The notes under the pieces: generated by a model | The model's database searches: none | Told to the model about the DNA's origin: nothing | Seen by the model: the letters and a program-made list of their open reading frames with translations, nothing else | Source of the DNA: Anseranas semipalmata | Lineage: Eukaryota > Chordata > Aves > Anseriformes > Anseranatidae | Assembly (NCBI GenBank): GCA_013399115.1 | Contig: VXAA01002214.1 | Coordinates: forward strand, 1 to 64,000 | DNA: 64,000 bases | Reading direction: 5' to 3' | Part shown: in pieces, positions 13,401-25,100 of the stretch | Position numbering within the stretch: position 1 is the first letter of the stretch | Layout of the letters: every line of letters starts with the position of its first letter | Translations under genes and position numbers: made by a program

Positions 13401-16400
13401 CTCATAAATCATAAATGAACTTGAAGTATTCATTTCCCTCTTTCAGCACCACCTTTATCTAATATTTGCTGACACGGCTCATTATAATTTATTTTGGGGC
13501 AGTCAGACCTTGTTTTCTGAACAGATGAATTCATTGTTGGAAAGGATTCTATAAATAGAATTTAAGGGCCACCAAAAAGAGAAATTCTAGCTCATTTGGA
13601 TCTCAGCTGGAACAATGTGATCTGATACACAGAAGTTCTGAGCTGATGAAATGAAAGCAAATTTCAAAATTGTTTCTAAACCATTATGTTATGAATATGC
13701 TATTTTTACATTACTGTTAAGGGTGATAGAAACTATCTGGAAAAGAGATTCAAGGCAGCATATATTAGAAGAAGAGAAAGGAGGAAAAACTAGGTTAATA
13801 TTACAGAAAAAATATGTATACCATGGGATAAACTAATGATTTCTGGTATCTTCCAGTATTCTGAGCTATCTTCTTCAGGTGAGGCTTGCATAAAATCAAA
13901 ATCCTATTACAAAATAGCTCTGCCCTATCTTCCTCATATATAAGAGGCAAAGATGTCTCCTCTGTCAACACTTGGTGCTGAAATAAGCAAATTTATGGAG
14001 ATGTGATTCTATTTCAGTTTTTCAAGTAGGATTACTAATGGAAAATGCATGAATCCTCTAAACTATCTAGTCTCATGGAAGACTAGAGGCTTACTGCATC
14101 AGCCCAGAAATATGTCCTCTGGGAACAATGTGAAAAAGTATGCCCAAATTCTGCTTTGAATATGTGTCTGGCACACAACACCTTCCAGGAGTTGAAACTC
14201 TGGTGCTGGGGCATGCATAAAGACTTTGTCCTAACTCTTCCTATACTGGATGGCTTCAAACACAGCTGGATACCAAACTAAGTCAGTTAGGATATTATTT
14301 CATGATAATAAAACTAATATATTTACTTCTTCCTTCCTTACTGACAAAGTATATTGTGCAGGAGGAAGACTATAATCTTGAGACACAGTAATTAACTGAA
14401 GAGGAACTGCAGACTATTTTTCTAGGATATATACATTTGCTATTTAAGAATGACATTGTCTCAGTGACATTATCTGACCGTTTTCTACTGTCCACTTAGG
14501 GCATATTCACTTCATTTTTTTTTACTGAATACTGAAACCAGGTGAGTCCATCCATTGACTCTAGAATTAAGAGTTTACTGGTGAAACTCATTTCATGGTT
14601 TTCTTTACAATTTATATATTTTAAATGATTGTGCTTAAATAAGGGGCCTGTGAATATGAAAGAAATAAGACATGCAGATTATGGGATGGGGGCTTTGAGT
14701 GGCAGCAGAACTTTGGTATAGCTTTTGTAAATAAAGTCAGAGAAAAACAGCTATTAAGAACCATTTGTGACTGTTACAGAAGTGTTCAGCTTGGAGACCC
14801 TTGTCAGGCTGTTCTGCTGTGCCCTATATGCAATGTACAAAAAAGTATATATACGGTCAATACCTAAAAAGGAATAAAGGGTAGAAAGGGAAACTGGTGA
14901 AGAAGTGAGAAAATTTGAAAATTTGCTGAGATCGGGTCATCTTCAGAGCAGATGACACCTAGGAATCCTGATAGTGTGTAAGCCACTGGGTTACATGTGC
15001 TGTCAACTGCTGCTAGTTCACAGCTATGAGCTCAAACTCTGTTGCATGGAACAGACAGGCCTTATCAAAGTCTTCCTTCCTCTTCCTGAGTATGGAATAA
15101 TGAAATGCCTTTGATATCAGGTATTTTCTTGTTCATATCCAGAACTGCAAAATTAATCTAGTTATACCAAGGATTTGATCTTCTGAGAAGACCATTTAAA
15201 GAGATATTTTTAACTTGGAAAAACTCTATTGACTACAAATCTACTTCTGAAATAAAGCAACATCTAACATTCGTATTTGAAAGATTAACAAGCCTTTGCT
15301 ATATTTATAGTACTGCCTTTAGAAAAGAAGCAGTGATAATGGCAAGATGGGTGATAAATTTTCACAACTGTTTTTTCATGTCTTTCAGGTGATCAGGGTG
15401 ATCACTGGACTTACAGAAAAAACTGTAAATGTTTTTGTAGACTCATTTGCAGAAACCTAAGGGAACGGACATATGAAGTATCTGAAATTACAGTTAGGTT
15501 TTGCGTTTGTGACTTGACAAACTGCCTTTTCTTATGCAGTGCAAATTTTATTTTTAGAGAAATGTGAAGTATTGTCAGTCTTGGTATTCACAGCCTGCAT
15601 GTCTGAAAAGATTTAATGGAACATGGGGCTCTCTCTCCTCAGCAGTTTAAATATATGACCAGTCTCAGTGTAGAGTGTGCAGTACAACGTAGTACAACCT
15701 GTGCTAAGTCCAGAGCTAGATAGTAGTAATTCAGCATTTTGCAGTACTAATTGGCCCTATTTAAAGAGGAACATCTGCTTGGCTAGTCAACTCCAGCTGG
15801 ACCATGTCTAGAATCTGTAGGTACATCCCATTCTCTGCCTGCTAAGTTGTAGATATACGTTATTTCTCTGGAGCAACTATCTGTAGGATAGCATTGCTGT
15901 CATGGATGGGACTATAACATGAAGTGGTAGTCTGGATGGAAGCCAGTTCTTAGACATGAAGGCAAGGCTAACACTTAACTCAAGGTATTTAAAGTCTCTG
16001 TGAGTCATTCCATATAACTGATAGATAATTGTAAGAAGTCTTTTTATTTTACAGTATGCAAGAACAGGTAATATAAAGGAAAAAAAAATAGGAAGTCATG
16101 TTCTTATTCTGTTTAACCTTAATTCAAATGACAAGAAGAATGACTGCATTAATCTTGTCTTTTTTTCTTGTGTTCGTCATTTCAATTGTTAATATATGTA
16201 ACTTCTAAGTGATGTCCATCTTTTCTCCTGATTTTTTGACACTGTTATATTTTAAAAATCATTCTTTCACTTCCCCATAACAGGAAATTTCTGATGCAGC
16301 TGTGTAGATATATTTCTTTGACTAAGCATTTTGTGGCAAAATTAGAGCTATTAAAATAAATAACTAGTGCATTCAGAAGCCAGAATAATGAATACTAAGG

Positions 16401-18440
16401 CTCAAAGATCACTGTATCCTCCTTTTGTTTGTCTTAATACAATTTTCTGTCCCTTCAAAAACTCAAAACCAAATCAAAACAAAAGCAAAAAAGCAAACAC
16501 TATCCTCTTAAAAACAAGCATGTATGAATGGGCAGTCCACGTAAGCAGTTTTTTTAGTATTTGTGAAGCTCAGAGGACTCAGATTGTAGCAAAAACCTGC
16601 ATGCACAGTTCAAAACTATCATGCTTACAATCAGATTACTTGCTGTCTATATACTATTCAAGCTGAAAGCACAAACTGAGTTTTTAAAATCCATTTTAAT
16701 TTTAGATTAAATTATTGATCTTAATTACACTAGGGGTAGTGTAAGCCAGGACTGATTAAGGAAAACAAAGCAAGAGAAAATCATGTGCTGACCTGAAAAA
16801 TAAATTTGCCATGCTCATTTAAAAATTACTGAACTATTTCTTGCACGCTAGTCTTTTTCCTTTGGTCTCTGTGGATTTGTAAACCTTATGCTCCTTCTTG
16901 CAAAGGACATGGTGATTTACATCGTATATAACGTTTATGAATGCATGAAGTTAAAAATAATGTATTGTCTAAATTTTTTTAGGCATACATACCAAATGCT
17001 CATTTTGCTGAGACTACTCCTTTATGTGAGGGAAGAACGTATTTGATACAGTGGGAACAAAACAATCAAAACCTACAAAACATTAGCAAGCAGTATTAAA
17101 TCAGGCTTATTCAATAGGAAAGCTTTAATAGTATATCTTGGTTTCTTATGTTACCAGCTTAAATATAATAATACATATCCTTAAAACACATATACTGTGC
17201 TCATGGTCGCTGTTTCTAATTGAAGTTGCCAATCACTGTATCATCACTGAATAGTTCTATGTATAGACGTTGACCTGCCATATTAGTCATCAGCAGCCAA
17301 TATTACAATCTGACTCATACCACATTTAATTGGATACTGATGGATGAGTGAATTGTTTTGGATAAAATAAGAAACTGCTTACAAGTATCATTGCATTAAA
17401 CTAGGCTCCTTTGCTTTGTGAATGTTTAAATGTATGACATTGTATATTCTAAGTCAGAGTACAGTACTTTCCCAGTGTACTGTAAAAAGGACTGCGTCCT
17501 TAGGAGTTGGCTGATACCAGGCTGCACTGGATTTCAAATCCATACCAAAACAACTTTGATGCATAGCAGACATACCCAAGCTAGGTCAGTGAATCCAAAC
17601 TCCACTTATTTGTTAACCATCTCTGGTCATGCCCTTTTTACTACAGACAAGCTAGGGAGCACATCTTAAGACGGTGTTGCATTTTGTAGTCTTAAATCTT
17701 TTAAAGATGATGACTCACAACCTTTATTCATTAATGGGCATCTGATTCATTCCTGGTTATAGTCGAAATAAATTTTTATATTGCAGTATAATTGTTCATA
17801 CTGCTTTATAAAGACTGTGTAATTATTTCTATTATTGATGTCTATTTGGAGGATTTATAACTTGTCTGTAAAACCTATAACCTGCCAAGCTACAGCACAG
17901 AACAATCTCTATCTGGAAGTGATTTAAAGCGGTCAGTTTTAATTTATGAAAAGGTTTGTTTGTTTGTTTTAAAAAAAAAAAATGTTTCAAAGCATTTACA
18001 ACTTTTTCAGTAGAGTATAGAACTCTAATTTCCACAAAACTGAAAAATGAAATAATTTTATGTTGGTTAGGCTAAACTGAAATGTTTCGTAGTCACACAT
18101 TTCATAGTCTCACAGTCACACTTCAATTTTCTAGGGTAAAAATTGGAATGTTTGGAGGTAATCATCAAAATGCTACAGGGAAATAAACCCTGCAATTCAT
18201 TTTCTTTTTCTGGGAAGGGATGAAAAACCTTAATTTTCTATGTAAAGGCAATTCTGAACTTCCATCAGCTATTTTTGAAGTTAAATGGCTTATGCAGCTA
18301 CAGTTTAGATGAAATAGAGTATGATTTAGGAATGAAGGGCTACATATTTCGATATATTAAACGATTTTCATGCATTTCTACCAGCAAAACTATAGGAAAA
18401 CTTTCTATCATTTGAATACAGTTTTCTGCCTCTCTACAAG
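4491..18440. other. AT-rich sequence without recognised genes
   Basis: Open frames here are short, compositionally AT-driven and lack splice context that I could chain. The first ~3 kb may be an extended PDP2 3' UTR. I saw short A/T runs, a small alternating AT stretch near 12940 and one perfect hairpin (listed separately), but no transposon or RNA gene that I can name. Confidence 0.5.
12442..12470. repeat. Perfect 12-bp inverted repeat, 5-nt loop
   Basis: The arm ATATGTAGACCA at 12442-12453 is exactly complementary to TGGTCTACATAT at 12459-12470, with loop TCATT between. Pairing does not extend beyond the arms, so it is too short for a typical microRNA precursor. Function unknown. Confidence 0.85.
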
Positions 18441-18449
18441 TTAAAGCCA

Positions 18450-19500
18450 GGTGTTTAGATTCCTTCATTTTGTCTTTGTTGACTGTGAATGGCAAGGAGT
18501 GTACTTTCCCAGTGCTTAAAGTTTTAATCCCAGTAAGCTTTATTCCTCTTTATTCTTCTTGCTGTACCCTGCCTGTTCTCAAAGCCAAGGATTGTGGTAC
18601 CTGTGGTCTCTGAGATCTGGGTCCCTTGGTGCATGACACTGCCTCTGGAGTTCTGTCATGTCTTTCTGGGCAGGTCCAGGGCCCTGTGAGGAGTCTGGAC
18701 TGCCCAATGGAGCTCAGAAGGCACCCACACAGCCTCCAGAGGCCTGCGTCTTACAGCACGTAGAGAGGCCCCAGAGGTCTTCTCATTTATGGAGGCCTTT
18801 CCCTGTTTTCTGTTACTCCTCACAGATCAGATTGTAATGGGGAATTTAAGCTTCAAATCTCCCATTCCTGTTGCATTCACATCCAGCTCTTCTTTCTACT
18901 CCGTCTGTGCTATCGTTAATATGCTTTCCACTTAACTCTTTCCCTTCAGCTTTTCTGAATTTGAGTTCCAATTTACTCATCCTCTGTGGTTTCCACTTTT
19001 TTTTTTTTAAACTTGCATATTAGTGAGCCATCTGATGTAATTGTTGCATGTTTTCTCATGTCTTCACTCTGCCTGCATTCTGAGCTCAGCTCTTCCAGCT
19101 AATCAAAAAAGATTTCTTGCTGACTTGGTCTTCACTCAGAAGACCACAGCCATCAGTGCACTCCTTCACATCCTGCTAATGTTTCCATGACCTCTGCTTC
19201 ACTAGTATTTGTGATCCGTCATGTGCTGTCAGTCCTCATCTCTCTTCATTATTTTCTCTCAGTATCAGTGCTGGGTTTCCTATGCTACTTTCACCTTTCT
19301 CTTATCATTCAGCCTCCAGGCTTGCCTTGCACGTCAGCTTGAGCTTTGGTATGTGGAATGTTTCCAGAGAAAAACATGTTATTAGGGTCTCTAATCTTGG
19401 TGCTGCTATCTTCCTGCTCCTTGAACCAAAATTAAATTCTTGTCCAGAATCTTAACTGTCTGCTTGCCATCTATCTTCAACTTATTTCAAAGACTTTTTT
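18450..19500. other. Strand-asymmetric, pyrimidine-rich block
   Basis: About 1 kb in which the + strand is markedly rich in C and T (runs such as TCTTTCTACTCC and CTTTCCCTTCAG), so the minus strand is purine-rich. Part of it (18590-18790) is also locally GC-rich. Such asymmetry is common in old minus-strand transposon or transcribed sequence, but I found no diagnostic motif. Confidence 0.4.
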
Positions 19501-19967
19501 GCTTATTTTCTTCTCCATTTCTCTTCTTGTGCAGACTCTTTCCAGACTTTCCTGCTAAGTTTTCAAAATATAACATAACATCCTTCATTTCAATATGAGA
19601 ATTAATGGTCCTATATGCTTTCATTTGCCTTCTTTTGAGATTGTCTCTACAAAAGTGCCAGAATAGATCTTTTCTCTGAGTTACATAATGATTGTTACAG
19701 AATAGCTCTTTAATGTCACAGAGCACGTGTGCCATGGCCAAGTCTTTCATCCCATTCATTTGTGTCAACTGCTTTATTCCTTCCCAGTGTTGACTTTTAG
19801 GTTCCTAATTAATGTTAAAATATATTTACAGTCCTTAATCCTTCCTCAGCAATGTAACAAATGGGGCACCAGTGGGAATACAACACATCCTAAAGACTTA
19901 GGTGATGCAAGTGCTTTTTTTTCAGAAAAAAGTGGCACTGATGAGGTACACATAGCCTTTAAGCTAC

Positions 19968-20027
19968 ATATCAGATACATTATCATACATTTAATTAATA
20001 TCAGATACATTATGATGCATTTAGTAA
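19968..20027. repeat. Two-copy 30-bp tandem duplication
   Basis: ATATCAGATACATTAT begins at 19968 and again at 19998. The two 30-base units differ at a few positions (for example CATACATT against GATGCATT). It is a small local duplication with no evident function. Confidence 0.8.
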
Positions 20028-20637
20028 GGGAATTTGCAAAAGGGAAAGGACTAAATCTTTTAATTTTTTAACAATATCACAGTCTATAACTTGAGCAGAC
20101 TGATTCAGATTGAATGGTGAAGATACAGTGCTACTAGTCTTTAAGGGTATGTTTATTTCATTTCACCTTGGAAAGAAACTTTATACTTCTGTCATAACTG
20201 GATTTGAAACATGCTACTTCCTGCACAGTACAAGTTTGGATCATTCCTTATTACAAGCTTCTTCATTTCAAATCTCTTTATGAATGGTCACTAGCTAGAG
20301 ACCAACTTGTCTTAGCAATTGTATGGTGGGTGTTTTTTTTAATGCTATTGCACATTCTATGGAATTGCCTGAGAATTTCAGGGGTCTAACATGCTGCTGG
20401 GAGAGCTGAGCTGACTAATGGCACCAAACTGTGAATGTTCTTTGATGCTGTCTCATGATTAAAGAAACTGACTCATTTTGGGACACTTTTATTCAGAATA
20501 AGAATATAAAAGAAAATCTGACATTGAGTATTTATTATTCCTGTAATTTGTTCCAAAATGGTTCATTTAGCTTTCAAATACTCTTTGGCAAGCAATAACT
20601 ACTAAGTTCTCCCATACTGAACATGTCTATTTCACAG

Positions 20638-20739
20638 ACCGAGACTGCTGAGATAGGATGTCGGCAACTTTGCAGAAGTTACCGTGTGTTTCGGGCTAAT
20701 GGAGTTTGTGCTGATGATACTCGAAAGTAATTATCTGAG
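20638..20739 (+). other. Candidate exon with small open frame, gene not recognised
   Basis: A TATTTCACAG acceptor precedes 20638 and a consensus donor (GAG then GTAAGA) follows 20739, bounding 102 bases. The block carries several CpGs (TGTCGG, ACCGTG, TTCGGG, CTCGAA) while the surrounding kilobases have very few. The only open frame through the block is a 35-codon one starting at ATG 20623 (Met-Ser-Ile-Ser-Gln) and ending at TAA 20728-20730. It includes GCRQLCRSYRVFRANG and matches no family I know. It could be an exon of a long non-coding RNA, a terminal coding exon or a conserved non-coding element. Splice-like flanks occur by chance, so confidence is low. Confidence 0.3.
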
Positions 20740-21651
20740 GTAAGATTTGTCCTGGTCACAAACAGATCTGTCCTGCATTGCCTGTCCTAGGGCAAAAAGC
20801 TCCTCCTGTTATGAAATGATTCTCAGAAATGAGTTCTTAGGTGCAACATCTGTAGGGAGTGGGTGAAAACAATATGTTAAAACCTGGAGTTTTCATTGGG
20901 ATAGTAATTCCATTACGAGCTCTCAGATACACTGTATTTTCTTATCTATTTCTGTCCAAAGGCAAATTTAGTCAAACTAAATAGAAGCTAACTGTAAACT
21001 TCAAGGAAATGGAGAAGTCTAAACCAAATGATTCTTTGATGTACCTATGTGATTCTGATCTCATTTTTCAAATATAAAATCTCTGTTCTTATAGCACTGA
21101 GACTCTGAAGAAGACTTCAAATAGCTGAGTAAAATTCACTTGTATCAGGTAAGGATTGACAGTCTCCAGCATTATGGTTGGTGTAGAAGCTTTCTTTCTG
21201 TTACTTTCCATTGGTTCTTTCTGAATCTTCCATCTCTGACATTCAATCCCCAGATCCCTGAACATTTGGGACACAATTTTAGTATGGTATTTTTTTAAAT
21301 GCGGATGATGACTCCATTTTTATTTCACATATTTCTTTTTACTCTTCAGGGCTTGTTATTTGTTACCATACTCTTCTTCAATTTTCTTTTCAATGATTAA
21401 GAAAAAAGTTCATTCAATGTGAAGGCATTTTTTGAGTTGTAAAAGCACAAAAGTGGGAGTAAAGTTTTTTCATGAATTATGTTCAGGAGATATGAGTGAC
21501 TAAAGACATGTTTATGTGAACAGAAATCAGCTGAAGGAGTCTGAAAATCCAAACTGCTACTAAGCTTCTTCACAGTGTTCTCCTATTGCTGGAAACCTCA
21601 CCGAAACCTGGCATTTTCCTGGCATTGCCCTTTATCGGCCCAATTTTTAGG

Positions 21652-22107
21652 ACTACAAAGATGGTGAAGGACCCGGAGGGGAAGACATATGAGGAGCGGC
21701 TGAGGTCCCTTGGTTTGTTCAGCCTGGAAAAGAGGAGGCTGAGGGGAGACCTCATCGCGGCCTACAGCTTCCTCACAAGGGGAAGTGGAGGGGCAGGCGC
21801 CGATCTATTCTCTCTGGTAACACCGACAGGACCCGAGGGAATGGAGTCAAGCTGCGACAGGGGAGGGTCAGGTTGGATATCAGGAAGAGGTTCTTCACTG
21901 AGAGGGCTGTCGCGCACTGGAACAGGCTCCCCAGGGACACAGTCACAGCACCGAGCCTGTCAGAGCTTAAGAAGCATTTGGACCGTACTCTCAGGCACAT
22001 GGTCTGAATTCTGATTTTTGGGTAGACCTGTGTGGAGCCAGGAGTTGGACTCGATGATCCTTGTGGGTCCCCTCCAACTCGGGATATTCTATGACTCCAT
22101 GATTCTC
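21652..22107 (+). mobile_element. CR1 LINE, 5'-truncated 3' end
   Basis: The sequence follows the avian CR1 3' region in sense orientation: GAGGAGCGGCTGAGG, CAGCCTGGAAAAGAGG, GGGGAGACCTCAT, the CACTGGAACAGGCTCCCC segment, GGAGTTGGACTCGATGATCC and CCCCTCCAACTC. It ends in degenerate ATTCTATGA-type 8-mers at about 22083-22106, the usual CR1 3' terminus. Only ~455 bases of the ~4.5 kb element are present, the normal outcome of incomplete reverse transcription. Divergence is modest. The open frames on both strands here (21586-22014 + and 21773-22255 -) are by-products of the element. Confidence 0.93.
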
Positions 22108-25100
22108 TGAGGACTGTGAATTGTTTACAGACAAAGTTAGAGAGTAACTGCAGCAGTGAATGAAACATGACTGTTTTCTTGCACACTTCAGACTGGGCAA
22201 AAAGATCTGCTGTTATGTTTATGTCTAGCTGGGCAATACAGAATATGAGGATCATTAATTTTAATTTGCACTTTGAGATGTTTTAGCAGTATGCATAACT
22301 TTGTGATATTCTACTATCATACACCACTTATCAACTCTTTTACTTTGGTGTTCTTTTATTGAGTGTTTCACCTCCTTCAAGGGAGTACAACAGGATTAAT
22401 GAGATAATCTTATCTTTTACAAGGCATTGGACATGGCAAAGTAAGAAGATGTATTAATATTGCCTTTAACCTAATATACGAAGGATTTAAGCCTTAATTC
22501 TATGATAGGTTTTGTTTTGTTCTCATTATATTTAACTCAAAACCAGTTTCAAGCAAACAGCTGTCCAGATAAAAATAGGGAAATGGAACAAACAGAACAT
22601 AATTTGCTTACAGCTCAGAAGGCATGTTTTCCATTAAAGACACAACTGGATGTACATGAATTTGTATTAATACACAGTTGTGAAATAACCACATTGTACT
22701 GCTTGCTCTGCCTGAGCAATTATACTTGGTGTGTTGGGTTTGCAAGGGGAACAGGTATATAGTCTCAGCCAAGGCCTCAGATTTAAGCATTTGACTTACT
22801 TCCAAAATTTTGTACAGAATGCAAGATACATCTGTTTTACTGGTAAACTGAGGAATATCAATGGTATCTGCTGTATTGCGTTTATTTGCACATCTTTCTG
22901 AAAAAGACCAATGACACCGTGCTTTTTGACACTTCAGAAATCTCTCCTGCTAATGACTATACACCCATGTCACTTGAAATTTTTCTTTACTGTAATTGTC
23001 TAAGTATCTGTATTCTGGAAGCAGAGGGGACTCTTCAGAAGGAAAAGTACCAGTTAAAACTCTAATCGACTTCAGACAATAGTGGAAAGATAGCTTTGTC
23101 AATTTAAAAATTATATTTTTTTTCTGCATGTGTTCTCAAAATTGTAACTCCAAATTCTTTGCTACCATAAATATCTGAAATTCTACTGAAGTCCATAAAA
23201 CATCTTATAGAGGGTACCTGGCCCTCTTAAAGCCAAGATGAGTTGAATAGACTCTATAGCTAACACAGCCTATTTCTGTCACTAATTTCACAGTAAAAGT
23301 TTTCCATGTTTTTCAAAACAAAGATATTTTTCAGCCTTCTTCCAAGTATAACACAAGTAGTGCTTCAGAATCCTGCAGAAACTATTAACCAAGTTTCCCA
23401 GAGTTTTCTTAAAGTCTCAGATGGACTAAGTCATACCCATAATATGAGATAGCAATGGCCATTCCAAGCTTTAAGGTAGCCAACACCTGGGCCAGTAAAA
23501 GGGATATGTCCAAATAGGATTCTGGCTCTAGAGTTAGTTTATGCACAGCAAATTTTGTCATCTCTCCAGCAGCAGCAAACCTCTGCTTTACATTACCACA
23601 TCTTATTATGGTGTGTAATATAAATGCATATTTTTGACTGACCATACCCAAAAGTTGTCTGGCAACGAACAAGCATTCCAAATACTTCTATACATGGAAA
23701 TGGGGTATTAAATGAGACTGAACCACCAGAGAGAGCAGTGTTGGAACTTGAGTTACAAAAACACCCAAGCAGTTTGTTCCAATGGTGGAGAACAGGTTAC
23801 AGTAGCAGCATTCAACTGTCTCCCCTTGAGCCATCTCTTTGGCCCACTGCAAGAACAGAGTCAAACGATAACCGATGCACTGAGGTAGTGGGTGGAAAAG
23901 GGGTAGAAATAGCAGCTGTTCAAATAAGACTTTCAAAATTTGGCTAGAATGCTCAAGCAACTGATCTAAGAGAAAGAAAACAACTCCGTTTTAGTGATGT
24001 GATTGCATATGAGAGGAAAGTAGGTAGCTCATTTCACTATATTGTACTAAATGAAATGCAACATCATCATTTATTTACTTATTTTGGCTAACTCTTTGTG
24101 CCTGTTGTGTGTTAAATAGGTCGACAACCTATATTTTAACAAATATATTTTAGGAGCAAGAATGTATTCTTTTTTCCACTTAAGTAAAACACAGATTGCC
24201 AGCAGTCACCTGACATGTTTGGATTTTTTTTTTTCAAATATATGTGGGAAATATAATAGTTGGAATAAATACAACAAGGAACCATATCAATTGTACACAG
24301 AATTTCTAGTCTCTTTGGGGGTGTTAATCAAAGACAGAAAAGACAATAGTGAAAACAGTCGCACTGCCTGGGAATATAGGCAGCTTTCCAGATTTCTGTT
24401 TTAGGAAACAAACAGGTTGCTTTGCTGATGTCTCACAACTCAGATCATGTGGGCAAGAGAACTTGTTTGAAATATGATGCTGAGCATTGTCTGCTTTATG
24501 GTAAAAACATCACAGCTCTTCCCAAAAAGAGGCAGTAAATTTACTGTTGAAAGCTGGAGGTGAGAGGAGCAGAGGTTCTCTATTTAGAGATGCTTGCTGT
24601 AAGAAAGAAGAAAAGGTAGAAATGTTCTGCTTTTGCTTCCTTTGTTATGAGTAGATAGGGCTTCACCTGCAGGACCTCTCTTGATTTCCAACAAAGGAAA
24701 ACAAGGAAGGAGCCTTAATGAGGACTTCTACCAAAACTGTTTCTGGTGCGTCTGTTTTTCAGTACAGATTCTTAAGACATTTATAGTTCTGACTATGGAA
24801 ATATTATAAACCAGGTAAGCTTACTGTAATTCCAACCTTTATCCTGTGCATTTAGAAATTTGCTAATCTTCATTGTGTTCACATCTGCTGAGAAGTCTGT
24901 TTATGTTTCTGGAAAAAGAGAGTTCTTCCTCTGTGAGCTAAGAAAAGGTGAATACACATGACTCTGTCAGTCTAGAGAAATCCCCCAGCTCTGACTGGCA
25001 GCTGGTGCGTGTATTACACAGATGACTAGAACTATTCAGTTCTCAGTAAACCTCCTACTGCCTACTTATCTGCCTCTTGCTTGCCAAATGTTAATTGCAC

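Noticed and set aside
21586..22255. Open frames of 142 (+) and 160 (-) codons
   Set aside because: Both lie on the CR1 3' end at 21652-22107 and have no independent similarity.
23409..23960. Minus-strand 184-codon stretch with a single in-frame stop, as a possible pseudogene
   Set aside because: Given the stop density here, a few such stretches are expected by chance, and the translation shows no known domain.
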